64,000 nt of DNA, taken from Odontesthes bonariensis. Lineage: Eukaryota > Chordata > Actinopteri > Atheriniformes > Atherinopsidae. The notes under the pieces were generated by a model. It was given only the letters and a program-made list of their open reading frames with translations, ran no database searches and was not told the DNA's origin. The stretch's first letter is position 1. Each line of letters begins with the position of its first letter. Where the stretch lies: positions 9,148,001 through 9,212,000 of the forward strand of contig NC_134510.1 of assembly GCF_027942865.1 (NCBI RefSeq). Direction: 5' to 3'. Made by a program: the position numbers and the translations under genes. Shown here piece by piece: positions 1 to 10,743 of this stretch.

Positions 1-1575
1 TTTCCCATTCCACAGTGTTAAACTAATGTATCTCAGGCAGGTCAAACACAGCAGTGGCATGTGGCTGAGTAACACCAACCTGATCTTAATGCCTGTCCAG
101 CTCTTTTAATATGCCAAGCTGAACCAAGCCTTTCACATTTCAGATGGAAGCATTTATTTGCTTTGACAACTGCAAGGTCCCTGAACACTGAGATGGGAGA
201 AGGCGTCTTAGCAGCACATGGTTACTGTAGAGTGGAATGGCATGCATGCCAGGGGATGGTACAGCCATGACCTCTTAAAAGAACCAATGAGCCACAGCAC
301 TAAGATGTTTGAGAGGCGTTTCCACTGAGATTCCTCCTAACCAGCAAAGTAAATTGAGCCTCCAAGTCAGCTAGAACAAAGCTGGTCCCCCAGATTTAAG
401 GCAATTCACAAACCACTATTACCCTCCAAACAGTCTGAGCTTCTATCTAGATCTTAATCTCAAAGTCATTCTAAAAGACATTTTGACTTTTCAACCTCTT
501 TGTCTGCAAAAAGAACAGCCCATTAATCAGTTCAATCTCAATGGATGTTATAAATAGCTTTATCATAAATCATATGTTCGACCAAAATACAGGTCCCACA
601 CAATACCCTTTACCCAAATAACAGAAACGAATGATCTTTTCACTTGAGAAATAAAACCCCTTAGAGTGAATGTAAAGCATATAATCTCAAGTAAGTACGA
701 ATAAATGTGTTGTTAAATGAACTGTGAGTATAAGGTGAAGGCAGTGTTTGAGTAAAGAAATGCTGCGCAATAATGGGCAAACTTAAGAACACGCTTAATG
801 AGCCGTGGCTTTCCCTTATATTAAAGTCGATAACAGGATTAATATGTATGCAATGTATGCATGTAGCTAACTCTGCTTCGCCGCATATTTCAAGATATGC
901 ATCTCGGTGCGCAGCACACAATTAAGTCACTTTTTCAGCGGTGTTAGTTATAAACTACGTTATTAAACTTTAAAGGAAAAATCCGCTGGCACAAAGACTC
1001 TGAAGTACAAATATTTGGCTTTGTCAAGCGCGTGGTAGCGAATTACCTAGCAAGCTAGCTATGGTAGCTAGCTATCAGTTAGCTGACGTTAGCTCCTTCA
1101 TTGATCATAATATCAACTAGACGCCCGCAAAACAGACCACGACACAAGTCAGAAGGGTGTATGTATTATGTATATATTAAAACACGTTACTCTAAAGGGT
1201 AGCTGAGATATACGACCTATATTCCCCATTCTTCCCCCCATCCCCCAACCCGCATTGTCTATCTCAACTTTGACTGAGAGCCAATCCTTCCAGAGAACCA
1301 AGGAAACGTCCTGCTAGTGTTAGCATACGATACACAGTTAACTGGTTAGCATATAGCACGCTACTGACTGTTTAGGTAGCAGCAAGCTAACAAGGACTGT
1401 TCAAAATGCCGGGCCTTGTATCAACCACGGAGGGGTCATTTTAATAAATTTAATCCAAATGCAAACCCATGACAGTGTCGACATCGACCACAAATACAAC
1501 CTCAAATACAATTTAGCGCAGCAAGTCTCTAAATATTTATTTCATTTGTTCTTTTCATGAGCCGTAACAAAATAC
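1..1575 (-). other. ubr5: ubr5 intron 1 (partial)
   Basis: This stretch follows the splice donor of ubr5 coding exon 1 (GTATTT read on the minus strand, starting at 1575) and continues off the left edge, so it should be the 5' part of intron 1. I see no further ubr5 exon in it. It is AT-rich with many GCTAGC-type motifs, including a small perfect inverted repeat at 1053-1073 (9-bp arms, 3-bp loop). Open frames here are short and resemble no known family. Confidence 0.7.
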
Positions 1576-1637
1576 CTGTCATTGAGCTGATCCTCGGTCC
1601 CAGGCAACGGGTGAACAACGAAGTGTATAGATGTCAT
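1576..1637 (-). CDS. ubr5: E3 ubiquitin ligase UBR5, coding exon 1 (partial gene)
   Basis: The minus strand from the ATG at 1637 reads [20 protein letters not shown] plus two bases of an Arg codon, then a GTATTT donor. To my memory this is identical to the start of vertebrate UBR5 (EDD1). UBR5 is a very large nuclear HECT-type E3 ligase with a UBA domain, a UBR box, an MLLE domain and a C-terminal HECT domain; it targets N-degron and orphan-subunit substrates and acts in DNA damage and transcription control. Only the first 20 residues are in the window and the remaining exons lie to the left. Identity rests on this short but exact match and on synteny: human UBR5 neighbours KLF10, AZIN1 and ATP6V1C1. 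The gene diverges from klf10 (head to head, about 5 kb apart). Confidence 0.9.
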
Positions 1638-1850
1638 GGGGTCAATCCAAAATCACACACAGATGCGTGGAATTTATAAAAATAGTTATTCCTTCGACTA
1701 CTGTATGTATGTGGTTTCACAGGAATCGTTTAATGGCGATAAACCTAGAGTTTGAATCCCATCCTCCTCACCCACATGCCGCCATCTTAACTCTACCAAG
1801 CTTCTTCTGTGTGTGTTGATTAGTGCACATGCAACCGCTCCGTTGGTTGG
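1638..1850 (-). promoter_or_regulatory. ubr5: ubr5 5' leader and probable core promoter with YY1 motif
   Basis: The region just upstream of the ubr5 start codon contains GCCGCCATCTT at 1778-1788 (AAGATGGCGGC on the gene strand). This is the classic YY1 site that often lies at or just downstream of transcription starts of housekeeping genes. I see no TATA box. The exact start site cannot be fixed from sequence, so the boundaries are nominal. Confidence 0.45.
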
Positions 1851-2158
1851 ACCTCGAACACAAACAGGAAATGTGTTAAATTGGATAGGTTTGGCTTCAA
1901 TAAGAAAAAAAAACAAACAAACAAGACTTTTATGACAAAAATGGTACAGTTTCATGAGAAACTCATTGTTTTAACACAGGTCGTCAACTCCATCTTGGTT
2001 TGGATACATTTACTGACAAGTTGCGGTATTGTATAGGTAAATTGCCTTTGAAGATAGGCACAGCAAATTGTACAATTTTGCGAGAATATATTTTAAAAGA
2101 CAAACACAAATAGCTTTCCCAAAGAACAATCCTAATGTAGTTTTTTTTTTTTTGGTCA

Positions 2159-2298
<140 letters not shown>

Positions 2299-5200
2299 CC
2301 TTCCATTGAAAACTTGAGTTTAATATCCTGCCAACATTTAAAGTCGGTGAAGCTCACAAATTATTGACCTTCGTGACAAGGAATTCAAAGGTATGAGAGT
2401 AAGAAAGGTAAGCTAGAAGGCCAGTTTAAAGATAACTACTTACTTACGTGGTTCTACTTACTTGAAAATAAAACAATTAAAGAATAAAAATGTCCTTAGT
2501 TATTCATATAAATTGTTGTCTTTTTCACAATAAAGTTTTGTTTTCTTTTGTTCTTTTCATTTTTTTTTTAAGGGGCTATAGGACTGAAACTGCTGAAGAC
2601 AGTAGATCAAGCTTGTTTGTCCGCAATGGCTTTACACAAGCGGGTTTGAATTTGGTCGGAAAAACTCTTTACCAGATGATTTCAGGCAAACTTTTAGAAG
2701 CGATTCAGGCAAAAGACCCTTAAGTTAACTCACATTGTGATGTAGCAGAATCTATTGTATTTTTTCCATCAGAGCTGATGGTTATTATGTTAATACTAAG
2801 AGAAGAAAAACTTCCTTGATCCTTTTATGAGTTTATTGCAAACCAGAAAGAAACCAGAAAGGCCTACTTTTTATACTGCCAAGATTAAACTATTCAATAC
2901 ACCTAAAACGAAATGTTGATACACTTTGTGTTTTTAAGATATGTCTACTTACACCAGCAGGTGGCATGGTTTGTCTTTCATAACAAGATGAAGAATAGCT
3001 CCTCTCCTGCACTGATCCTGTACTGTATTTGCAAATACAAATACTGCAGAACCATTGTCCGATACTTTTTCTTTAACATTAATAAGTGGGAATATCATAC
3101 ACAGCTGGTATTGAAACTGGAAAGAACATTTTGTATCTAATAAATATTCAGGTGAGTGTGTAAAATGGAATCAAACAATTTATGCATAGTTCTCCTTGAA
3201 GTTTTGTTCATTAAATCATTTTTAATATAAACCATATAAGATACATTTGTATCTTTATCGTAAGCATTGTCGTTTCTTGGAGCTCTGGTGTTTGAATGTT
3301 AAATGATTAAACAAGAACTTGAAATAGTTTAGACTTGACTGCTTTAAGATGAGGAATAGAAAAAGTTGAGATGCTCTATATTTGCTTATATATTCTATGT
3401 ATTTTTCTATTCTTTAATACATTCTTTACTCTTACTTTGTCATTTAAATGCCACATGTCATCTAAGCAGAGTTCAGTGCAAAGATTAATGAAGCCAGGGC
3501 CATTGCCCTCAAGAAAAAAAAAGCTGTTCCTTTTATATATATTTCAAAAGGAAAGTCAAACAAACTGCAGGGGGGAAGATCTATTTTTAGGTATGCGGGC
3601 AAGGGGTTATCAAATGACCTGCTGTTGTTAAACATGGCTAAAAAGGAGTTAGAGACAAAAAACTATGCAGTCTGAAAGAACATTCTCTGACGTTCGGTAA
3701 AAAGACCAAATTTCAGATTGAAATTCGTTTTTTAAAATAAAGCTGTTAATATGGATGAAGAGTAATCGGGGATAGATTCAATGGAACATGTTTTACTATC
3801 TCTTATAGAAATGAATTGATATGGTGTGTTACACCTTCAAAGAGAGCTTGAAAGAAACCATTTTCATTCATACAATAGATCAGTGGATCAGCACCAGCTC
3901 CTGTCAATTAGGCCAAAACCAGGAGTAGAAGTTATACCCACTGGAGTAACAGGATCACTGGCTGGTGGGTAAGATTTTAAAATAACTAATCTTGGTGATA
4001 GCAGAGACATATCCTCCAGGCCTGGGACAGGGCAGTTCCCGGGAGGTTTACTCTGCCTGTTAACACCGGGTCTATTCAGGTCTGGAGCACAAACCCTCTG
4101 AAACATTCACACACAGCCACTCACTGACTGCCGCACAGACTGAATGGCAGTGTGGGTCTCATGTACATAAGGCCGAAATGATCTGTTCTCAGCTTTTCAG
4201 ACACTGAGAGACATCCGTTTCTGTGACAGCAAAGAGGGGTAAGTTCCTCTCCCTGATTTCACTTCTCAATTCAACCTTGTATGAAAATGGACAGACATTG
4301 TAGAGCAAGCCACATGGCAAGCTTTAAAACAAACTCCATTGGCCCATTGCACAACACCACGTAGATCTGCTCTTGAGAGCCTGGCTAATGTCACTGGTTA
4401 ACACAGCCAAGAATAAGAATGTGGGTCTCCATTGCATCATGCTTCCAAAACCAGGCCAGCCTGATAATACCCAAAGAGCAGTACCATGGCACAGGATCTG
4501 TGAAAAAATGTGTTTTATTTTATAAGCCACAAGCACTTATTACTAATGTGAATTCTACTGAAACAGGCAAAAAGAACATGTTTGTTTTTCATAGGTCCTT
4601 TGTTTTGGTCATTAGTGTTTTTATGATGACAAAAGATAAAGTGACTGACATTAAAAGCATCACCTCAATTGCCCATCAGAGAGAAAACAAACACGCACCT
4701 CTTCTCAGTGATAGAGCCTTTAGTCTTTTTTGTATGGTACATTTTTTTTTAAAAGTTTTCTTAGATCATCAGAAGGGAAACTCTAGAAATTCAGCACAAG
4801 GTGCCTTTAAATATTTTGAATATTGCTCACGGAAGTTATAATGTTTGACATTTTATTGCTTTGTATAATATTAAAGTGCATTAGCCAAAGAAGCTCTCAA
4901 GCAGTTCATTACTGCACATCCATAAAGTTCTTGGACTTGGGAGAGAAAGAATCTTCATTTTCATATAATGTAAAACGTTTTACACAAGATCTTCCCTTCC
5001 TGATCAAATTCCCTTTGCTAGTTTATTTACAATATAACTTTCCTGTCAAACATTTGATCCTATTATCTGGACTTATCATGATATTCCTGATAACATCAAC
5101 TGGCTCCTTCTTGAGACAGTTTTCCAGAAGAATGAGTTTGCAACATGAAATAAAACGAACAAGCATTTGAATGTGGAAATTCAACTTTGCTATGTATTTA

Positions 5201-5977
5201 AATTTTATATAAAGCCAAAGAATTTGTTATTCTAGCATTGGCACAATGTTAGGACTCATCTTTGATTTGAGGGTATCTGAGACATCAGAAGAAGAGAGTA
5301 AGAACTACAGCTCTGTCATACCTTCTTTATGTAGGGCGCATATGTAATTGGACAAATGAACATACCCATAAACAGTGTTCATTTTTAATATTTTACCAAG
5401 AATTCTTCCGTGGGATCCAGAGACATTTCATAATGTTTTTAAGCAAAGTCTAGTCTGGCTTTTAATGCATTTTTTTTTTTACACAGTGGCCTGTGTTGCA
5501 CACTGTAACAGAGTGATAGGTATGTACTGAATAGCAGATAACTGCCTGTGACTTGAGAGAACAGACATTCTCTCAGAATAGCAGAAGTGCAAACATCACT
5601 TTTTACATGGCGAGAAAAGGGAGTCAAAATATTCAGAATGAATACACAATCGGTCTTTTTTTTTCTACCAAAGAGCTAAAGTTTTGTCTCTTGGAGCAAA
5701 CATGCTTTTGAAGAACATCCCACAGTTCCCAGACACAGCCAAACGCACTATGTGTCTGTGCGTGTACTTCTCCATTATGTGTCCACAGCTGGCCTTTTGT
5801 TCAGGCTCTCTGTGCTGTGCAGGAAGGTCTGGACAGCTGACACTTACCTAATCTACAGGGCTGCCTGAGGCAATCTCCTGTTGGCTGATGTCTTTCAACC
5901 ACAAAAGACAAGAGGGCTTCTGACTTAAATAAAGAAAAGAAAAGGAAAATTCAGTTTTGTTTTTTTTTTAGCCGTCA

Positions 5978-6095
5978 TGGACTGGCAGTCTGTAAAGGGT
6001 GAACCCTGCCTCTCGCCCTGTGACAGTTGTCTTAGGCTCATGCACTCTAAATGACTCCCAGGAGGATGAAGCAGGTATAGGAAATGGATAGATAA
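5978..6095 (+). repeat. decayed L2-like LINE 3' end
   Basis: The order of motifs is typical of the 3' end of very common teleost L2-type LINEs: a 'GGGTGAACCCTGCCTCTCGCC' -like block near 6000, a 'TAGGCTC' block, then 'GCAGGTATAGGAAATGGATA' near 6071. Point changes are frequent, so it is old. No coding part is attached. Assignment is from memory of the family's 3' tail. Confidence 0.55.
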
Positions 6096-6479
6096 AAGGA
6101 ATTTGAATCGTATAAGCAGACATGGTTCATGTTCTGGGACCAGCTCTCGCCCACGCTTGGTCAGGTTTCACATGTGTGGTCTCAGGATTGGCACATATTT
6201 GGACTCAATATTGGACCGTGTGAGCTGACCTGAATTTGGGCGATACACAAATCCAATTCAGATCTGGCACCTAGACTTGATCTACATCTTGTTGTACTTG
6301 TAATGAATATCAGCATTTACATGTCATCACTACTAAATGAATTAGTCCCAATATGGAGTGTGCCTCAGCACAGACAGAGGAATATGTAAATCATTCAAGG
6401 AGAAGGAGCATGTATGAGTGTGGGGGGAGGTAGATGGAGGGGTTATTTCACATGTCCACGATGTTGTGTACCATGCAGC

Positions 6480-6659
6480 TTCCACGGTGCCGTCAGGCCC
6501 CGATCACGCGCCGACTCCCCCTCCCATTGGTCGACGTATTAACACACCTTTGCGTCTTATTGGGCGCCGTGTTAGGCCGCGCCCATATTTTCCCCACACC
6601 GCATTTGAAACGTTGAATGGGAAACCGACTGAAGCCTAAACTTTTTATTCACTCCTTAA
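6480..6659 (+). promoter_or_regulatory. klf10: klf10 promoter / 5' leader
   Basis: A GC-rich island directly upstream of the klf10 start codon. It contains two inverted CCAAT boxes (ATTGG at 6526-6530 and 6559-6563), a GC-box-like CCGCGCCC at about 6577-6584, and an AT-rich CCATATTTTC stretch at 6583-6592 that resembles an imperfect serum response element. KLF10 (TIEG1) is a TGF-beta immediate-early gene, so CCAAT and SRE-like elements fit. The transcription start is not determined. A 74-codon open frame (6418-6639) crosses this region and would be an upstream ORF only if transcription begins before it. Confidence 0.5.
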
Positions 6660-9053
6660 ATGACCACTCGAAGACGAGAGGGTCCACTTAACAGTCAGTC
6701 TGGTTTCCCACAGGCTAACACAGCTGTAAGTAAATATTTGTTATTTTACCCGACGGCACACCTACTCTAAATTGAATGTATTTTCTTGTCTGGTAATGCT
6801 AAGTTGTGTGTGGACATGACGTTAAAATGTAATTATTTGATTTGATTTTCTTACGAATTATCAACGAATACCACTGGTGTTTGTTGGGTGGGGTGGGTGG
6901 TGGTTGGTGGTGTCTGCCTGCCCTGGTGGTCTGGTGTTGTGTGTCTCTTCTCGCGAGAAAGTAGGTGAAAGGGAAGCATGTTTAGAGCACCAGCTGATCA
7001 TGCACAGTTCACATGCTGGCTCCCATGTTCTGCACATGGTGATGGGTTGCAAAGTCAATAAAATTAAAAAAAACAAAACAAACAAACAAACATGGCGTGC
7101 CATGTATGGATGTTTATCAGTTCAGGACAAGAAGATGCTAATCATAAGGAAATTTTAAGAGGAATGTAATGGAACGTGGGAAAGCAAACAGAATGAAATA
7201 ATGCTCTTTATTGTCCTTACGCTTGTGTTTTTGCTCAATCAGAGCGGCAGTATGGAAGTTGAAGAGCACTGCACAAACATCCAGGTTGATTTCCAGCCAG
7301 GTTCTATCGGTGCAGGTGACTTGAGGGCTGTGGAGGCTCTGATGTCCATGACTAAGCATTGGAAGACAAGGAACTTAAGGCTAAGACCCCCAAGTCCCTC
7401 CTCAGACTGCTCAGAGGATGAATTTGTCCTCTCTGGTTCTGCAGTTCTTCAGGACTTTTCTCTTGTAAGCGAACCATTGTGCCAGCGTGGATGAATTTTT
7501 TACTGTAAATAAATCTTTTAGCTCTTGGCCAAAAATGTTTTCTTCCATAACCTGATTCATAGATTGTGTTGTGTATTATTTTCAGTTATCTATGCTCTTA
7601 TACTTGGATTTCAACTTTGGACTTGTATTGACACCATTGTTCAACACTTATATTAGATATGTTATTCAAACATATGCAGTAGGATTGAAAACTTCACCAC
7701 ATAAGTCGTTGATCATTTACCTACTTCTCCTTTCCCAGTGCCTGACACCACCATACAGTCCACCTCTCTTTGAGGCCACCCATCCAGCCCCAGTGCTCAA
7801 ACTACAACACCCCACAGAAGAGATTCCTCTGCACACTGTTTCTCCGAAGTTCCAGTGCACCAGTGTAATCCGCCACACTGCAGATGGCCTGCACAGTCCC
7901 TGTAAGGTTCAACAACTCTCACAGGAAGAAAGACTCAGTGGGGTTCATATGGAAGATTCTAAAATGCTTCTCAACTCTTACGATGGGCAGATTAGGAGAG
8001 ACTCTGGGGAGAGGATTGCAACACAAAAAGCTTTCACTGATATACCACCTGATTTACAAGCAGAAGCTAGTCAGACCCAGATGAGTCAGTTGAACCCGGA
8101 TGATAATTCAAACAAACCCCAGTCTGTTCCATCTGCTGTCTCTCCTGTTTCACACGCGCCTACCTGCAGCCGGATTGTTCCCATCTCTTCTCCGTCCCCC
8201 ACTGTTTGGAAGAACCCTGTCACGACTTCTGAGAGTCAGCAGCAACACCAACTGCCTGTCTCATTAGAGATCCCCACCATGCATGTGCCATTAAATAAGC
8301 AGGAAAACCAAGAATATAAATTATCACAACCACAACCATCTTCTCCTGCACAGGTCTTCCTTGTAGGGGGAGAGGTGGCTAAAGGTCCTGTAATGCTGCT
8401 TGTCCCTCAAGCATCTGTTCCTAATCTCTATGTTCAGCAAACGCTGGCGACCCCTGGTGGCACCAAGTTTGTGGCCATCGCACCCGCTCCTGCTCATGCC
8501 CTGTCAGAGCAAAGAAGCACCCCAATGCAAGCTGAGGTGTCACGTGTACGCAGCCATGTTTGTCCGCATGAGGACTGCAGCAAGACCTACTTCAAGAGCT
8601 CCCATCTCAAGGCGCACATTAGGACACATACAGGTAAGAGATGATGGATTTGATGCGTAATTTAACAAATCAATCAGTCAGCCTCGTATGCTCAGTCCCC
8701 TTGAGAGTTCTGAAACTAAATTAAGTCACTTTATCCACCCATTTTGAATTATATTTTAAACCTACAATACTATCTATGTTCAAACAGGTGAGAAACCCTT
8801 CAAATGCAAGTGGGAGGGCTGCGAGAGGCAGTTTGCTCGCTCCGATGAGCTCTCACGGCACCGTCGAACCCATACAGGAGAGAAAAGGTTTGCCTGCCCC
8901 ATGTGCCTCAGCCGCTTCATGCGCAGCGACCACTTGGCCAAACACGCCCGAAGACACCTTGCAGCAAGGAAGACACCCTACTGGGCGTTAGGGATCAGCC
9001 ACCCTGGAGCTGCTTCCACAACACTCGGACTGTGCTCCACAAACTGTCTGTGA
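6660..9053 (+). CDS. klf10: Krueppel-like factor 10 (TIEG1), complete, 4 exons
   Basis: Coding exons 6660-6725, 7243-7464, 7739-8633 and 8788-9053 join in phase to 482 codons. KLF10 is a nuclear, TGF-beta-induced repressor that binds GC/CACCC boxes. Residues 48-58 ([11 protein letters not shown]) match the Sin3-interaction helix of TIEG factors. CLTPPYSP (97-104) is the second repression motif, and a SVIRHTADG block also matches KLF10. A Ser/Pro-rich middle is followed by three C2H2 zinc fingers (first Cys at about 371, linkers HTGEKPF and HTGEKRF; DNA-contacting [29 protein letters not shown]). The intron between exons 3 and 4 splits the Gly of the first linker. KLF10 rather than KLF11 is chosen from these motifs and from synteny with UBR5 and AZIN1. 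The C-terminus after KTPYW diverges from mammalian KLF10. The first ATG has a poor context (T at -3); see the in-frame ATG at 7252. Confidence 0.92.
6867..6925 (+). other. G-rich tract in klf10 intron 1
   Basis: Runs of GG and GGG recur every few bases (GGGTGGGGTGGGTGG and following TGGTTGGTGG), enough to form a G-quadruplex in DNA or in the nascent transcript. Function is not known. Confidence 0.5.
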
Positions 9054-9546
9054 GATCAAACATGAAACAAGAACTTTTTTTGGGCTGAATTTGCACATGG
9101 GATCATCTATCCTATTATAGTTTATAAGCTGTCAGCTGGTAAGAGGGCAACTGTGCACCACTGCTGAATACCTGAAAGATGGGCTGCAGTTTACATCTGA
9201 CCACTAACCACTGTTGTATTTGACCAAAGAATGTTTCGTTATAGACCCTGTGAGATTTATTTTTTATTATTTTAAAACTTTCTGCACCTTGCCATTCTTA
9301 CTGAGATCACATTTTCTTTTGCAAACTTGAGTACACGGGATATATTATTGTGCAATAATTATTCAGGTGTTTGTCATGATTTTGTTCATGTGAAGTTGGA
9401 TCCAACAATTTTTTTTATATATACATCTATGTATATAATTATCTATATAGAGATGTATATTTCACATTATTCTGCATTTCCTTAATGGTTTTGACTGTCG
9501 TACATTTAATTCAAGACAAATCCAACATCTAAGGTTTATTTTTCAA

Positions 9547-9552
9547 AATAAA
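9547..9552 (+). terminator. klf10: klf10 poly(A) signal AATAAA
   Basis: AATAAA sits 494 bp after the klf10 stop codon, following an AT-rich 3' UTR with ATTTA-like elements typical of short-lived immediate-early mRNAs. Cleavage would be expected around 9565-9580. Confidence 0.6.
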
Positions 9553-9589
9553 ATGTAAAAAAGTTATTCACACTCAAGTCAGTAAGGTG

Positions 9590-9595
9590 TTTATT
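9590..9595 (-). terminator. azin1: probable azin1 poly(A) signal (minus strand AATAAA)
   Basis: TTTATT on the plus strand gives AATAAA on the azin1 strand, about 1.15 kb after the azin1 stop codon at 10744. It lies only about 40 bp from the convergent klf10 signal, so the two 3' UTRs probably meet or overlap. Other signals inside the UTR cannot be excluded without transcripts. Confidence 0.45.
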
Positions 9596-10743
9596 ACTCT
9601 CTACTTTGATAAGCACAGCTACAACTCAACAGCAGGCATGCGCCTGATAATTTATCATTCTGACACACCGACTGGGCAACAACTTCACAGATATGATGCA
9701 CGTTATGCAAATATATTTTGCACGGTCACGAAGTCCTGTAATATTCCTTCAATATCATCAAATGTTGAAAAAATAATCAAACAATTATAAATATCAGCAG
9801 ATATGGGAAAAGTTAACGTTCCTTGCAACACAAATGCCCTGCTTTTTTCTTTTTTTTTTTTTTTTAAATACAAGACACCATTCTATGTCATCTGACTCCT
9901 TATCCATCGACACTTCCCCTATTCTATCTGCAGCACATGCTGTCTGTAAATCCTGCTTTGCTATCTGTTGACGCAGCAGTTACCTGCTGGTCCTTTGCTT
10001 GTCTCGGCAGAAAGCTTTTCAGCACTTTATAGAATCACACAAACACCAGTTCACTGGTGAACACTGAACCTCAAGCTTTCAAGCCACGCCAGTGGCAGAC
10101 TTGGCTATTCACCGACAACACTGGCTTTACTTACCACATGAAAAAAGATGAGTAAATTCACCTTTTTATACATAATGGTGTGCTGAGAAACACTAAGAGA
10201 ACAGAATTTAAATGGAATAATGGAATCAAGCTCTTGTCGCAAAATAAACTATACAACCAATTAAAATCATAAATACACATCTTGTAGCAAAGCTCCGTAA
10301 AAGATATTTGAACTGTGTTTCTATTTAAAACACTGCCTCACTCAGTTATACATGTCTTGCTTTACAAGGCTAGTAACAGTAATGGAGATATAGATAATAC
10401 ATCTGTCACATATAATCATTTAAGGTTCTTTATATGCCTACTACAGCAGTGTGAACTGTAGTTCCATGGGATGCTAAAAGAAAAAACAAAGTATATCAGA
10501 ATCTGTATTTTCTGGAGTCATCCATTTTGTTGCACATTCACATCTACTTTGGTTTTCCAGGTCTAATCACATGTTGTACATGGGAGTTTGTGAGAATAAA
10601 AGCTCCGCTCAATCTGCTCCACATAATATATCAAAATACTATCTGCACAACCGGCTGAGGTCATCCCTGTGAAATGTAAAGCAAACGATGCTAGCAGCAT
10701 AAACCAATACGAGAAGCTAAAATTCTTTCCGGTCAGATGATTG

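Noticed and set aside
4419-5170. Adjacent 140- and 115-codon plus-strand frames between ubr5 and klf10
   Set aside because: Considered as a broken gene, but no motif, no splice pattern and no similarity I recognise.
6660-9053. Calling the zinc-finger gene KLF11
   Set aside because: [15 protein letters not shown] and SVIRHTADG match KLF10 more closely and the flanking genes are those of KLF10.
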